A stretch of DNA of 64,000 nucleotides from Mycobacterium sp. 852013-50091_SCH5140682 (GCF_001665685.1 NZ_LZTB01000106.1:1-64000), one strand, 5' to 3'. Shown: positions 46,962 through 55,128, counted from the stretch's first letter. Numbers and translations: made by a program. Notes: generated by a model from the sequence alone, not told the origin.

Positions 46962-47427
46962 TGATCTGTTGCGGTTCATCGGCGGCCCGCTGCCGTTCTC
47001 CTACTGGTGGGTGGCCATCGGCACAGTCCTGATCGTCATCGTGATCATGTGGTGCACAGGTGTTTACGTCTGGACCATGGCGCCGGCCCGGCTGCGCACC
47101 GTGCCCGTGATCCGAAACCTGCACGGCTGGTTGGTGCGTCGACGATTCGCTCGCTCGTTGCAGCGCACCAATCAGCAGTATCTGGCCGGCGGTCTCACCC
47201 CGGCCCAGGCAGGCGCTGCCGTGAGCCGGATCCTGCGCAGCTTCATCTACGTCACCACCGGGGTGCGGGCCCAGTACCTGCACGTCGGGGAGATCGCCGA
47301 CGGCGACCTGGCCGGGGTGGGGCCGCTGTTCCGTGCGCTCAACGACGTCCAGTTCAGCGCCGCGCCACAGTCCGACATGGTGACGATCGGTCGGTCCGCC
47401 GAGGAACTGGTGCGCACATGGCGCTGA
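46954..47427 (+). CDS. Small membrane protein of the Bat-like operon (unknown family)
   Basis: The 157-aa protein has one strong helix at about 18-41 (WWVAIGTVLIVIVIMWCTGVYVW) and a basic cytoplasmic part with RFARSLQRTNQQYLAGGLTPAQAGAAVSRILRSFIYVTTGVRAQYLHV. The position corresponds to the small DUF4381-like member found between DUF58 and BatA in many Bat operons, but the sequence match is weak. ATG 46954 overlaps the DUF58 end by 8 bp and its 3' end overlaps the next gene by 10 bp. Confidence 0.7.
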   Translation: MPDDLLRFIGGPLPFSYWWVAIGTVLIVIVIMWCTGVYVWTMAPARLRTVPVIRNLHGWLVRRRFARSLQRTNQQYLAGGLTPAQAGAAVSRILRSFIYVTTGVRAQYLHVGEIADGDLAGVGPLFRALNDVQFSAAPQSDMVTIGRSAEELVRTWR

Positions 47428-48503
47428 AATGGTGGCCGGTCATCCTGGCCGGGCTGATCTTGCTGACGGCATGCGTCATCGCCGCCTCGCTGTTGCCGAT
47501 GGCCAAGGTGCAGCAGGTGCTGCGCCCGCTCGCCCATGTCGACCGGCTGACCCGGCTTCCCGAGTACGCACGGGTGTACCGGATCTACTTCCTGTCGATG
47601 ATCGTCACCGGTGTCCTGTTAGTGGCGACGTTCGCCACCGCGCTGGTCGCCAGTGCGCGGCCGGTCGGGACTTCCAGCTCCACCAAGGAATTCGAGACCG
47701 AGCACCCCCTGGACACGATGTTGTGCGTGGGCGAACCTGTCACTGATCCGAGCACCGCGAACTTCCTGAACTACTACGCCGGGCAGGCGAAGTCGTACGA
47801 CACCCAGCGGATCGGGCTGACATCTCCGAGTCTGCGAGTGGTACCGCTGACCCGTGACCATGATTTCGCCGCCGACCGGTTCGAGTACTTCGCGAAACTT
47901 GCTCGTATTCAACAGGATCTGGACACTCACCGGCCCGTGTCGGATGCCGACCGCGCCGAGTTGGAGACGGGTATCGACAAGTTCGCCCAGAAGGTCACCT
48001 ACGTCGACTACGCGCCGAGTGCCGAGGACATCCTGGCGTTGTGCCTCACCGGTTTCCCGTCGTTCGAAGGCAAGAGCCGGCATCGCCGGTCACTGGTGTA
48101 CCTCGGCTACAGCGCCCTGCGGTCACCGGATGAGCAGCGCGCACAGCTGTACACCGAGCAGGCCATCAAGGACATGGCGATCAAAGCTGGTGTGCAGGTC
48201 AACGTGATCTCGCGGTCCGATGTCACGCAGAGTTCCCCGGACGCCAACAACCGGTTGCAATCGATTGCCGACGCCACCGGCGGCAGGTTCGCGTTGTTCA
48301 ATCCGGCCGGAACCGCACAGGCCGGGGGCGATTCCACCCTCACCCGGCTTCTCGACGAGATCCGGGACAACCCACCGCAGGCCGTCCTACCCAGTGGCCG
48401 GGTGGTGACCAGCCAGTCCTGGGATGCGCCTGAGGAGGCGCTCATCGCGGCGGTCGCCGCGGCCGTGCTGCTGTGTGTGTCGCTGGCGGTACTGCGCCGA
48501 TGA
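47418..48503 (+). CDS. Bat-type membrane protein with degenerate vWA-like domain
   Basis: The 361-aa protein has two N-terminal helices (about 6-27 and 55-80), a soluble region of about 240 residues and a C-terminal helix (EEALIAAVAAAVLLCVSLAVL). The soluble part has the second half of a vWA fold: RSLVYLGYSAL, IKAGVQVNVISRSDV, LQSIADATGGRFALFN. The MIDAS DxSxS is missing. The topology (helices at both ends, vWA between) is that of BatA/BatB. It is coupled by ATGA to the next vWA gene, so the two may form a heteromer. Confidence 0.7.
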   Translation: MALKWWPVILAGLILLTACVIAASLLPMAKVQQVLRPLAHVDRLTRLPEYARVYRIYFLSMIVTGVLLVATFATALVASARPVGTSSSTKEFETEHPLDTMLCVGEPVTDPSTANFLNYYAGQAKSYDTQRIGLTSPSLRVVPLTRDHDFAADRFEYFAKLARIQQDLDTHRPVSDADRAELETGIDKFAQKVTYVDYAPSAEDILALCLTGFPSFEGKSRHRRSLVYLGYSALRSPDEQRAQLYTEQAIKDMAIKAGVQVNVISRSDVTQSSPDANNRLQSIADATGGRFALFNPAGTAQAGGDSTLTRLLDEIRDNPPQAVLPSGRVVTSQSWDAPEEALIAAVAAAVLLCVSLAVLRR

Positions 48504-49564
48504 CCTTCGACCCGATTGTCGCGCCGATCGCCCTGTTCGGTCTCGGTGCGCTTCTCATCGTCATCCGTATGGTTGCGTTGTATCGGGTGCTGGTCCGCAC
48601 CGGGACCGGTCAGTACCGCAAGGTCGTATTGCGCTGGGGCGGACTGACGCTCGCCGTACTCATGCTGGTGTTCGCAGCGGCGCGGCCGGGGTTCGATCTC
48701 AACGACGACCAGCCGGCCGAACAACCCAAGAGCGCGTCGGCCGTCGACCCCAACCTCAACGTGTTCTTCGTGGTCGACCGCTCGGTGAACATGCGGGTGC
48801 AGGACTTCGGTGACCGGCAATCGCGGATGACCGGCGTCCGGGCCGATATCTCGTCGTTGATCAACGAATACCCGCGAGCCAGATTCGGCTTGGTCTCCTT
48901 CGCGTCGAAAGCCGCTGTGGACTGGCCCCTTTCGGATGACGCCTGGAGCCTGCAGTCGCTGGTGCACGGATTGTCGCCCTACACCCTGGTGGCACCCGAC
49001 GCCATGTACCAGGCCAACCCGACGGCTGCGCGTGACGAACTGAAGAAGCAGTTGGAGGCGGCGGCAGGCCGATTCAAGGACTCCAAGAGCCTGGTCTTCT
49101 ACTTCGGATCCGGCGATGCGGGCAGCCGCGCCACCTCCGAGTCATTCGACCTGCAAGACAAGGCCGTCAGCGGCGGTGCGGTACTGGGTTACGGTACGTC
49201 GGCAGGCGGTCCGATCCCACAGGGCTGGGTCGGTGCCACCAAGGTCTATCAGAACGATCCTGGCACCGGCGCACCGCTGAACTCCACGCTCGACGAGTCG
49301 ACGCTGAAGAAGATTGCCGGAGATCTCGGCGTTCCCTATTTTCACCGGGAGGCCGGCCAGTCCATCACCGCCGTGCTGCCCGCGGTGGATCCCGTAGCCG
49401 GCTCCGATGACGAGAACCCGCTGCACGCTTCGAAACTCGTCGAGCGCCGGGAACTGTACTGGCTGTTCACGATGTTGGCCGCCGTGCTGGTGCTCGGGGA
49501 GATCGTGCTGACGATTCGGGAGTTCCGCCGTAATCGGATGTCGCGCAAGGACGTCACCTCATGA
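48500..49564 (+). CDS. von Willebrand factor A membrane protein (BatA-like)
   Basis: The 354-aa protein has N-terminal helices at about 8-30 and 45-62, a vWA domain (about 85-300), and a C-terminal helix ELYWLFTMLAAVLVLGEIVLTI. The MIDAS element is VVDRSVNMRV: Asp93, Ser95 and Asn97 in place of the usual second Ser. RFGLVSFASKAAVDWPLSDD matches the BatA T/S-containing loop. The MoxR/DUF58 pair probably regulates it. It starts ATGA in the preceding gene and ends ATGA into the next. Confidence 0.87.
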   Translation: MTFDPIVAPIALFGLGALLIVIRMVALYRVLVRTGTGQYRKVVLRWGGLTLAVLMLVFAAARPGFDLNDDQPAEQPKSASAVDPNLNVFFVVDRSVNMRVQDFGDRQSRMTGVRADISSLINEYPRARFGLVSFASKAAVDWPLSDDAWSLQSLVHGLSPYTLVAPDAMYQANPTAARDELKKQLEAAAGRFKDSKSLVFYFGSGDAGSRATSESFDLQDKAVSGGAVLGYGTSAGGPIPQGWVGATKVYQNDPGTGAPLNSTLDESTLKKIAGDLGVPYFHREAGQSITAVLPAVDPVAGSDDENPLHASKLVERRELYWLFTMLAAVLVLGEIVLTIREFRRNRMSRKDVTS

Positions 49565-50301
49565 TGCTGATGAAGGAATCCGGCGCCGCGGTGCGTGCCG
49601 CGGCCCGGCGAGTGCTGACGCACTACCGGTCCGGTCCCGCCCGCCTGCGATTGCGGCGACGCCTGTATCTCTTCTCCGCACCGGTGGTGATCGTGCTGCT
49701 GGCCGTCGCGGCGAAGTTGATCAGCGTGGTGGTGGCAGGTAACTGGGCGGCGTCCGATTTCGACCGGCACGACATCGACGCGCTGCGCGACGACATCTCG
49801 ATCCTGCAGATATTCGACATCGTGGACCCGGCGAAGACCTCGTTCGCCGACGGCGACCTGATGGTTCTGGAAGGCCGGCTCACCGACGCCGAGGCGCGCT
49901 TCGGCGACTCGCTGTCACGCACCGATCCCGCCGCATCCTGCCCGGTACGGGTGAACCTCGAGCTGGTGCAGGAAACGCTGGGGGACTTGGCAACCCGCGG
50001 CAACGACAAACAGGCCGCCGAGCGCTGGTACAACGCCGCGATCGCGATCGTCAAGGACGCACCGGCCCAATGCTTCGCGGGCAACGACGATGCCAACGCC
50101 GACCGCAAGGCCATCCGCGACCAGACGCTGCCGCGGTTGGAAGAGAAACTGCGCAACCTGCATCGTCCGCCCCCGCCGCCGTCCGCGCCGCCGCAAACCG
50201 TGCCGCCGGAGCCCGCTCCGACATCTCTGACCCCGACCTCGGCACCGCCGCTGCCGGGATTGCCCGGAGCCTCGCAGTCACCCTCGCCGTCGCCGGGTTG
50301 A
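49561..50301 (+). CDS. TPR-like membrane protein (BatC-like), truncated at an in-frame TGA
   Basis: The 246-aa product has a helix at about 40-60 (LYLFSAPVVIVLLAVAAKLISVVV) and a helical outer or cytoplasmic part with tetratricopeptide-like pairs: DLMVLEGRLTDAEARFGDSLSR, LELVQETLGDLATRGNDKQAAERWYNAAIAIVKDA. A Pro-rich tail follows. It ends at TGA 50299-50301, but the same frame stays open for 102 more codons, still Pro-rich. The position after the vWA gene matches BatC. ATGA overlap with the vWA gene. Confidence 0.8.
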   Translation: MMLMKESGAAVRAAARRVLTHYRSGPARLRLRRRLYLFSAPVVIVLLAVAAKLISVVVAGNWAASDFDRHDIDALRDDISILQIFDIVDPAKTSFADGDLMVLEGRLTDAEARFGDSLSRTDPAASCPVRVNLELVQETLGDLATRGNDKQAAERWYNAAIAIVKDAPAQCFAGNDDANADRKAIRDQTLPRLEEKLRNLHRPPPPPSAPPQTVPPEPAPTSLTPTSAPPLPGLPGASQSPSPSPG

Positions 50302-50610
50302 CCCGGCGACGGTCAGCAGACCCCCGGTGCGGCGCCACCGCCGGGACCGGGCCCGAACATGCCGTCGCCGGAGACGCCGGAGCCCACGATGACGCCCGGC
50401 CCGCCGACAGGAAGCGGTGGTGATGCGCCGATCGCCGGTCCGGAAGGCGGCGGGCCCGACGTGCTCAACCCGGTCAGCCCCGATCGTCTTCCGAGCACCG
50501 GTAACGGCCGCGCGCCGGGACAGCGGCTGGGTGACGGAAATCCGTTGGACCGCCTCAAGATCCTGTTGGACAACGCCAATGCCCACGGTGGTAATCAGGA
50601 GGCGCCGTGA
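50302..50610 (+). pseudogene. In-frame continuation of the BatC-like gene after TGA
   Basis: Directly after the TGA at 50299-50301 the same frame continues open for 102 codons: PGDGQQTPGAAPPPGPGPN, then a Pro/Gly-rich linker and a compact tail LDRLKILLDNANAHGG. Composition joins smoothly to the Pro-rich end before the stop. This suggests one protein interrupted by a nonsense change, a sequencing error, or stop readthrough. An ATG at 50359 could initiate an 83-aa product but lacks a ribosome-binding site. Its end overlaps GTGA and lies 28 bp before the first paralogue. Confidence 0.6.
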
Positions 50611-50638
50611 GCGGGGGCACGAATAGGGTGGACGCGCG

Positions 50639-51397
50639 ATGACGCAGTGGGGCAACAGCTGGCCGATGGACCATGGGGCCTTCGACCCGTTCGGTCAACC
50701 GCAGCAGGCGCCGCCACCCCACGACCACCCCGGTTCACGGTGGCCCTCGATTTCATTGTTCGTCGGACTGGCCGGCATCGCGTTGGCCTTTTTCCCGTCG
50801 GGAATCGGCTTTGTCGCGGTACCGGTCGGAATCTTCGGCGTGGTCGCCGGAATCGTCGGTGTGCAGGCGGTCCAGCGCGAGCAGCGCAACCCGGTGATGG
50901 CGATCTCAGGGATCGTCGCCTCGGTGCTCGCGATGGTGCTGGCGGTGGTGATGTTCTTTGCGTTCTACCGGTCACCTGCGCCCCTTCCGGCGCCAGCCGG
51001 GCCGACACTGACTCCGACGTCGATGTCGCCATCTGGACCGGCCGAGGTGATTCCGCGTTACAACGGAAACACCGACGTGGTGCTCACGAAGGAGATGGTG
51101 GTGGACTTCGGGCAGTACACCGATGCCGGCGGGGATCCCGAAGTGCGCAATCCCCGCGTGGAGGTCACCATCACCAGCAAGCGTGATATTCCGCGGACCT
51201 GCAATTTTCGTATTCTGGCACGCGGCGGCCCTCAACACACCACCGTCGACGAGTTCTTTGTCGAGGCGGCCGTGAGCGCGAAGGGCACGGTTCGTCAGAA
51301 CCTGTTCCCGTCGGATGCGACACTCACGACGTCCAAGGCTGATCAGCTGCGAACGGCTTCGTTCGAAGTGGCGACCGCGAGATGTGATACCTACTGA
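50639..51397 (+). CDS. Tandem paralogue 1: three-helix membrane protein with extracytoplasmic domain
   Basis: The 252-aa protein has a Pro/His-rich N-terminus (1-35), three helices at about 38-55, 57-77 and 87-108 with the DUF4190-like AGIVGVQAVQREQRNPVMAISGI loop, a Pro/Thr linker and an outer domain (about 130-252). The domain starts TDVVLTKEMVVDFGQY and ends LRTASFEVATARC, the frame shared by the five paralogues. It alone carries two Cys. A TAGGGT box 9 nt before the ATG could give a separate transcript. Function unknown. Confidence 0.75.
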   Translation: MTQWGNSWPMDHGAFDPFGQPQQAPPPHDHPGSRWPSISLFVGLAGIALAFFPSGIGFVAVPVGIFGVVAGIVGVQAVQREQRNPVMAISGIVASVLAMVLAVVMFFAFYRSPAPLPAPAGPTLTPTSMSPSGPAEVIPRYNGNTDVVLTKEMVVDFGQYTDAGGDPEVRNPRVEVTITSKRDIPRTCNFRILARGGPQHTTVDEFFVEAAVSAKGTVRQNLFPSDATLTTSKADQLRTASFEVATARCDTY

Positions 51398-51431
51398 CAC
51401 ATTGCGTATCGGGGGAGAGGACCACACGGCT

Positions 51432-52235
51432 ATGAATAATTTTGGACCGCCGGGCTACGGTGGCGGGCACGGCGATCCGTTCGCGGATCCGTTCGGGCCG
51501 TCAGCGCCGATGGGATCTCCGGCGGGCGATTTCATCCCGCCCCCGCGGCCGCCGTTGGTGCCCGCGCCGGTGCAGCGTGCCACCTCGGTCGCCGGAGGAT
51601 GGTCGGTCATGTCCGTCGCCACCGGAGTCGTCGCCGTCGGATTAGCACTGACGCCGTTCTACACCGATATCCCGTCATGGGTCGGATTCATCGGTGCGGC
51701 AATAGGAATCGGAGCTCTGGCGGCCGGCATCCTCGCGCTGAGGCGAGTCCGCCGTGCAGGTGCGCAGCCTCCCGTGCCGGCGGTCACCGGTGTGGTGGCA
51801 GCCGGTCTCGTGGCTGTCCTGGTTGTGGTTAGCGTGCTGATCGACGTCAATCAGCCTGACCGCCGCCGGGATTCGGTGGCCCATGGCCCCGTCTCCGGTG
51901 AGACCAAAGACACCGCCGTCGTCATGCATGACCAACTGGACGTAAGTTTCGGGACGTTCGACTACAAGGTGGACGGCCCCACCATCCGTGGACGTCTGCC
52001 CGTGACCTTTCGGAACAAGTTGGACAAGCCTCGGCAATACGACGTGAGTGTCGCTGGGTTCGAGGGGGAGCACACCCAGGTGTGCAGCACGCTGAAACTC
52101 GAGCCGGGCGCGTTGGACGCGCACGCCACCACCACCGTCGACTATTTCGACATCGGCATACCGAATGCCACCATCGCCGATCGCCTGCGCTCCTCGACGT
52201 TTCGCGTGGTGCAGGCGTGGAGTAGGCCGGTGTGA
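51432..52235 (+). CDS. Tandem paralogue 2: three-helix membrane protein with extracytoplasmic domain
   Basis: The 267-aa protein starts MNNFGPPGYGGG with a Gly/Pro-rich cytoplasmic region (1-50), helices at about 56-76, 81-101 and 113-135, then an outer domain opening TAVVMHDQLDVSFGTF and closing STFRVVQAW. The sequence NKLDKPRQYDVSVAGFEG matches the centre of the shared domain. The open frame continues upstream, but ATG 51432 is the first Met in the right composition. Gap to paralogue 1 is 34 bp. Confidence 0.75.
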   Translation: MNNFGPPGYGGGHGDPFADPFGPSAPMGSPAGDFIPPPRPPLVPAPVQRATSVAGGWSVMSVATGVVAVGLALTPFYTDIPSWVGFIGAAIGIGALAAGILALRRVRRAGAQPPVPAVTGVVAAGLVAVLVVVSVLIDVNQPDRRRDSVAHGPVSGETKDTAVVMHDQLDVSFGTFDYKVDGPTIRGRLPVTFRNKLDKPRQYDVSVAGFEGEHTQVCSTLKLEPGALDAHATTTVDYFDIGIPNATIADRLRSSTFRVVQAWSRPV

Positions 52236-52247
52236 GGTGACTCGACG

Positions 52248-52952
52248 ATGACTCGACCGTTCAACAGCCCGACCCCGTACCCTCCGCCCGGTGCTCGTTA
52301 TTACGGCCTCGGTACGGAACTCGGCGATGAGCCAGTACCCGTGTCCGCGTGGGCCGTCGTCTCGATCGCGGTCGGCGTCGGCGCCCTTGTGCTGGCGTTC
52401 ATTCCGTTCTATGTCAGTGTGCTCGGGGCGGTCCTGGGCTTGGGCGGTGTGGCGACGGGAATCGTCGGATTGCTCCGGCGGGGGCGCGGCACTCCCGCAC
52501 CGGCCATCACAGGGATCGCGACGTCGGCTATCGCGGCCGTTGTCGGTGTGGTCATGGTGTTCGTGCACACCGAGTCGGCCGCCGCGCCACCGCCCGCACC
52601 CGCGCAGCAGTCGGCTCAAGCCAGTGAGGATCGTTCCAACACCGAGACGGTGCTCAGCAAGGAACTCGACGTGACGGTGGGCAAGTATGAACCTACGGGC
52701 TCTGATTCGGGTCCCGGTCGACTCCCGGTGACCTTGACGAATCGGCTCACGGCGGCGAGGACCTTCAGCGTGTTGATCGTCGCGTTCGACGGCACCGACC
52801 AGCTCGCCTCCGACACAGTGGGTGCGACCTTGAACGCCGGTGAGCAGAAGGTTGAGACGGCGTTTAGCCGGACGAAGCCGGAGTTTCAATACGGCCGTCT
52901 CAAGAATGCGACTTTCCGTGTGCTCACCGCCTTTTCGATACCGCCGCGTTGA
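52248..52952 (+). CDS. Tandem paralogue 3: three-helix membrane protein with extracytoplasmic domain
   Basis: The 234-aa protein has a short Pro-rich N-terminus (1-25), helices at about 32-50, 52-72 and 83-103 with GVATGIVGLLRRGRGTPAPAITGIA between, and an outer domain opening TETVLSKELDVTVGKY and closing ATFRVLTAF. LTNRLTAARTFSVLIVAFDG is the middle of the shared domain. Gap to paralogue 2 is 12 bp. No lipobox or enzyme motif is present. Confidence 0.75.
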   Translation: MTRPFNSPTPYPPPGARYYGLGTELGDEPVPVSAWAVVSIAVGVGALVLAFIPFYVSVLGAVLGLGGVATGIVGLLRRGRGTPAPAITGIATSAIAAVVGVVMVFVHTESAAAPPPAPAQQSAQASEDRSNTETVLSKELDVTVGKYEPTGSDSGPGRLPVTLTNRLTAARTFSVLIVAFDGTDQLASDTVGATLNAGEQKVETAFSRTKPEFQYGRLKNATFRVLTAFSIPPR

Positions 52953-52972
52953 CGACGTGAGGTCACGACACC

Positions 52973-53791
52973 ATGACTGATCAGAACAGGCCGTGGGGTG
53001 CCTTCGACGGTCAGCACACCCCCAGGTATCCGAATGTTCCTCAAGCACCGGGATATTCACCGCCCCCGCAATATGCTGCGCCCGCAGGCGGATACGGGCC
53101 GCCACTGCTCGGTGCGCCGCAGACCGACCGCCGCAGCTCGAAGGCCGGCCCCACCGACCCGTTCTTCCGTACCTGGTCGGTGGTGTCGGTGATTCTGGGT
53201 GTGTGCGGTGTACTCGTGGCGCTCAGCCCGCGACCCGCTGGGTGGGTCGGGGCCGTGGCAGGGATCTTCGGAGTGGCCGCCGTGCTGATTGGCTGGCTTC
53301 CCCGGCGGCGCATTCCGGACGGTTCAGCGACCACAGCCATCGCGGGAATCGTGGTATCGATTTTTGCCATCGGCGTGACAGCCGGGATGGGATTCGTCTA
53401 CCGGGATCACCGGGGAGGCGAAACGGCCACGGCGGCACCGGGTGTCAATGCCACCACGGCCGAGGTTCTGCGTGACGACCTCGACGTGAAGGTCGGTTCG
53501 TTCACCTACACCGAGACAAACCCCTTACCGTCCTACGGTCTGGAGGTCACCGTGGCGAACAAGCGGGACCTCCCGGCCACGTTCCACCTCGCCATTGCCG
53601 GATTCGAGGGTGACAGCTCAACCCAGATCGCGGGCAGCAGCACAATTGTGGCGCTCGCCGGCCGGGCGTCCGAGCAGATCATCATGTTTCTGCCCGGGCG
53701 TGTGCCAGACGAGCAGGCCAAACGATTGAACGCCGGCGCGACGTTCCGCGTGATCGGCGCGGAGGCTCACTATGACAGGGTGACTCGCTGA
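52973..53791 (+). CDS. Tandem paralogue 4: three-helix membrane protein with extracytoplasmic domain
   Basis: The 272-aa protein has the longest Pro-rich N-terminus (1-55, with PPPQYAAPAGGYGPP), helices at about 64-84, 87-105 and 117-139, and an outer domain opening TAEVLRDDLDVKVGSF and closing ATFRVIGAEAHY. NKRDLPATFHLAIAGFEG is the shared centre. Its TGA overlaps the ATG of paralogue 5 (TGATG). Gap to paralogue 3 is 20 bp. Confidence 0.75.
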   Translation: MTDQNRPWGAFDGQHTPRYPNVPQAPGYSPPPQYAAPAGGYGPPLLGAPQTDRRSSKAGPTDPFFRTWSVVSVILGVCGVLVALSPRPAGWVGAVAGIFGVAAVLIGWLPRRRIPDGSATTAIAGIVVSIFAIGVTAGMGFVYRDHRGGETATAAPGVNATTAEVLRDDLDVKVGSFTYTETNPLPSYGLEVTVANKRDLPATFHLAIAGFEGDSSTQIAGSSTIVALAGRASEQIIMFLPGRVPDEQAKRLNAGATFRVIGAEAHYDRVTR

Positions 53792-54447
53792 TGTATCCCC
53801 AACCTGGTACTGGTCCCGGCGTCACGCGTGACTGGCTGGCCTGGTCGATCACATCGCTCGTTTTCGCGCTTGCCGGCGTCGCGCTCGCATACCTTCCTTT
53901 CGGTCCGGTGAGCTTGGTCGTGGCCAGCATGGGTTTGGCCGTTGGTGTCGTTGCGGTGCTGCGTGCCAGGGGTGTTCGAGGAGCACCACCTGCCGTTTTG
54001 GCCGGTGTGGTGGTGTCCGGCTTGGCGATCGTCCTCGGGGCTGTCACGGTGCTCGAGCCCCATCTCAAAGGCGCATCGGAAGTCCCTGCTGCGATACCGG
54101 ATTCAGGTGATTCGGACAGGTACGGGCGGCCGAACAGCGACATCGACTACATAATGGCCAACGAAGTGCAGGCGGACTTCGGTGATTTCACTGCCGACCA
54201 GCGCGCCCTACATGTGAAGCTGACCAGCAAGATGGACGTCGCCCACATCTTCGTTCTGACCGTGGGTGCCTTCGACAATTCGGGAGTGCAGGTGGCGTCC
54301 GACAGTATGGCGCCCGCGGTGTTGGGTCCGCACGCGACGCAGGCAGTCACGTTCGCGTTCCGAAGGTCCGGATTGACCGCCGGGGAACTGCAAACCAAGC
54401 ACTTCAAGGTCGTGTCGGGCAAGAGCATGCTCTTCGGCGTCTACTGA
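53791..54447 (+). CDS. Tandem paralogue 5: three-helix membrane protein lacking the Pro-rich N-terminus
   Basis: The 218-aa protein begins almost directly with a helix (about 12-32), then helices near 35-53 and 63-84, and an outer domain opening IDYIMANEVQADFGDF and ending LQTKHFKVVSGKSMLFG. SKMDVAHIFVLTVGAFDN aligns with the shared centre. It is the most diverged copy: the Pro-rich region is missing and the ATFRV closing motif is HFKVV. It is convergent with the ACT-domain gene (6-bp gap), so the operon ends here. Confidence 0.73.
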   Translation: MYPQPGTGPGVTRDWLAWSITSLVFALAGVALAYLPFGPVSLVVASMGLAVGVVAVLRARGVRGAPPAVLAGVVVSGLAIVLGAVTVLEPHLKGASEVPAAIPDSGDSDRYGRPNSDIDYIMANEVQADFGDFTADQRALHVKLTSKMDVAHIFVLTVGAFDNSGVQVASDSMAPAVLGPHATQAVTFAFRRSGLTAGELQTKHFKVVSGKSMLFGVY

Positions 54448-54453
54448 GGAGAT

Positions 54454-55113
54454 CTACCGCAGGATCGTCGCGACGATCCCGGCCAGGTAGCCCAGTCGGG
54501 CGACCTCTGAGGGCCGGAACCCCGGGCCACCCGGGCGGCCCAGCAGCACGGCGGTGTCGTGGTCGCCCAACGGCGCGGCTGCCAGGGTGGTGTCCATGTC
54601 CCGCCACAGCTGCGGTACCCAGTCGGCGGTGCCGTTGAGCGTCTCGGCGTGTTGCAGCGGCAGCCAGGGTGCCGCCGGGAGATGGGTTTCGGGTGCGCCG
54701 TGGCTGCCGGCCAGTCGCTCGACTCCGGATGCCGTCGCCCGCAGCACTGTGCACCAGCCGACCCGCAGCACGGGGGCCGCTTCTTCGGCGAGCACCTGAA
54801 GCCGGGCGGCGCGTCCGTTGGCGGCCGCGACGTGGTCGATCAGTTCGAGCTCACGGTGCGCCTCGAGGAGGCCGGTGTGCGGGCGGATGCTGTCGACGTA
54901 GACGCCGGTCAAGTTCTCGGCCGCGGTGATCAGGGTGTCGGGCATGGACCCGGCGGGCAGCTCGACCACCAGATCGTCGATCGCGAATCCCGCGCCGCGC
55001 TCGACGACGTCGAGCGACAGGATGTCAGCACCTACGGAACCCAGCGCGACCGCCAGAGAGCCGAGGCGGCCTGGACGATCCTCCAGCTGGACCCGCAGCA
55101 GATAGGAAGGCAC
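54454..55113 (-). CDS. ACT-domain protein (Rv3013-like)
   Basis: The 219-aa protein starts GTG 55113: VPSYLLRVQLEDRPGRLGSLAVALGSVGADILSLDVVERG, a clear ACT domain (about 1-80), then a second region (about 105-219) with WLPLQHAETLNGTADWVPQLWRDMDTTLAAAPLGDHDTAVLLGRPGG and SEVARLGYLAGIVATILR, GAF-like in pattern. It is predicted to bind amino acids or other small ligands in the cytosol. A longer ORF with an upstream start exists, but family alignment places the start here. In M. tuberculosis it lies between ligA and gatC. Confidence 0.83.
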   Translation of the reverse strand: MPSYLLRVQLEDRPGRLGSLAVALGSVGADILSLDVVERGAGFAIDDLVVELPAGSMPDTLITAAENLTGVYVDSIRPHTGLLEAHRELELIDHVAAANGRAARLQVLAEEAAPVLRVGWCTVLRATASGVERLAGSHGAPETHLPAAPWLPLQHAETLNGTADWVPQLWRDMDTTLAAAPLGDHDTAVLLGRPGGPGFRPSEVARLGYLAGIVATILR

Positions 55114-55115
55114 GG

Positions 55116-55128
55116 GCAACACTGTTGC
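55116..55128. promoter_or_regulatory. Inverted repeat GCAACA-C-TGTTGC upstream of the ACT gene
   Basis: Perfect 6-bp arms with a 1-bp spacer, 2 bp upstream of the GTG at 55113. It could be an operator or mRNA structure at the start; no regulator is suggested by context. Confidence 0.3.

Noticed and set aside
50359-50610. An independent 83-aa gene
   Set aside because: Same frame and Pro-rich composition as the upstream gene and no ribosome-binding site; treated as the continuation after the TGA.
51675-53105. A 476-aa minus-strand ORF across the paralogue array
   Set aside because: Shadow of the plus-strand genes; it crosses two intergenic boundaries and has low-complexity His/Arg composition.
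43774-54447. A vWA-MoxR conflict (VMAP-type) antiviral system
   Set aside because: No protease, nuclease or other effector domain is present; the DUF58-vWA-vWA-TPR order fits Bat better.
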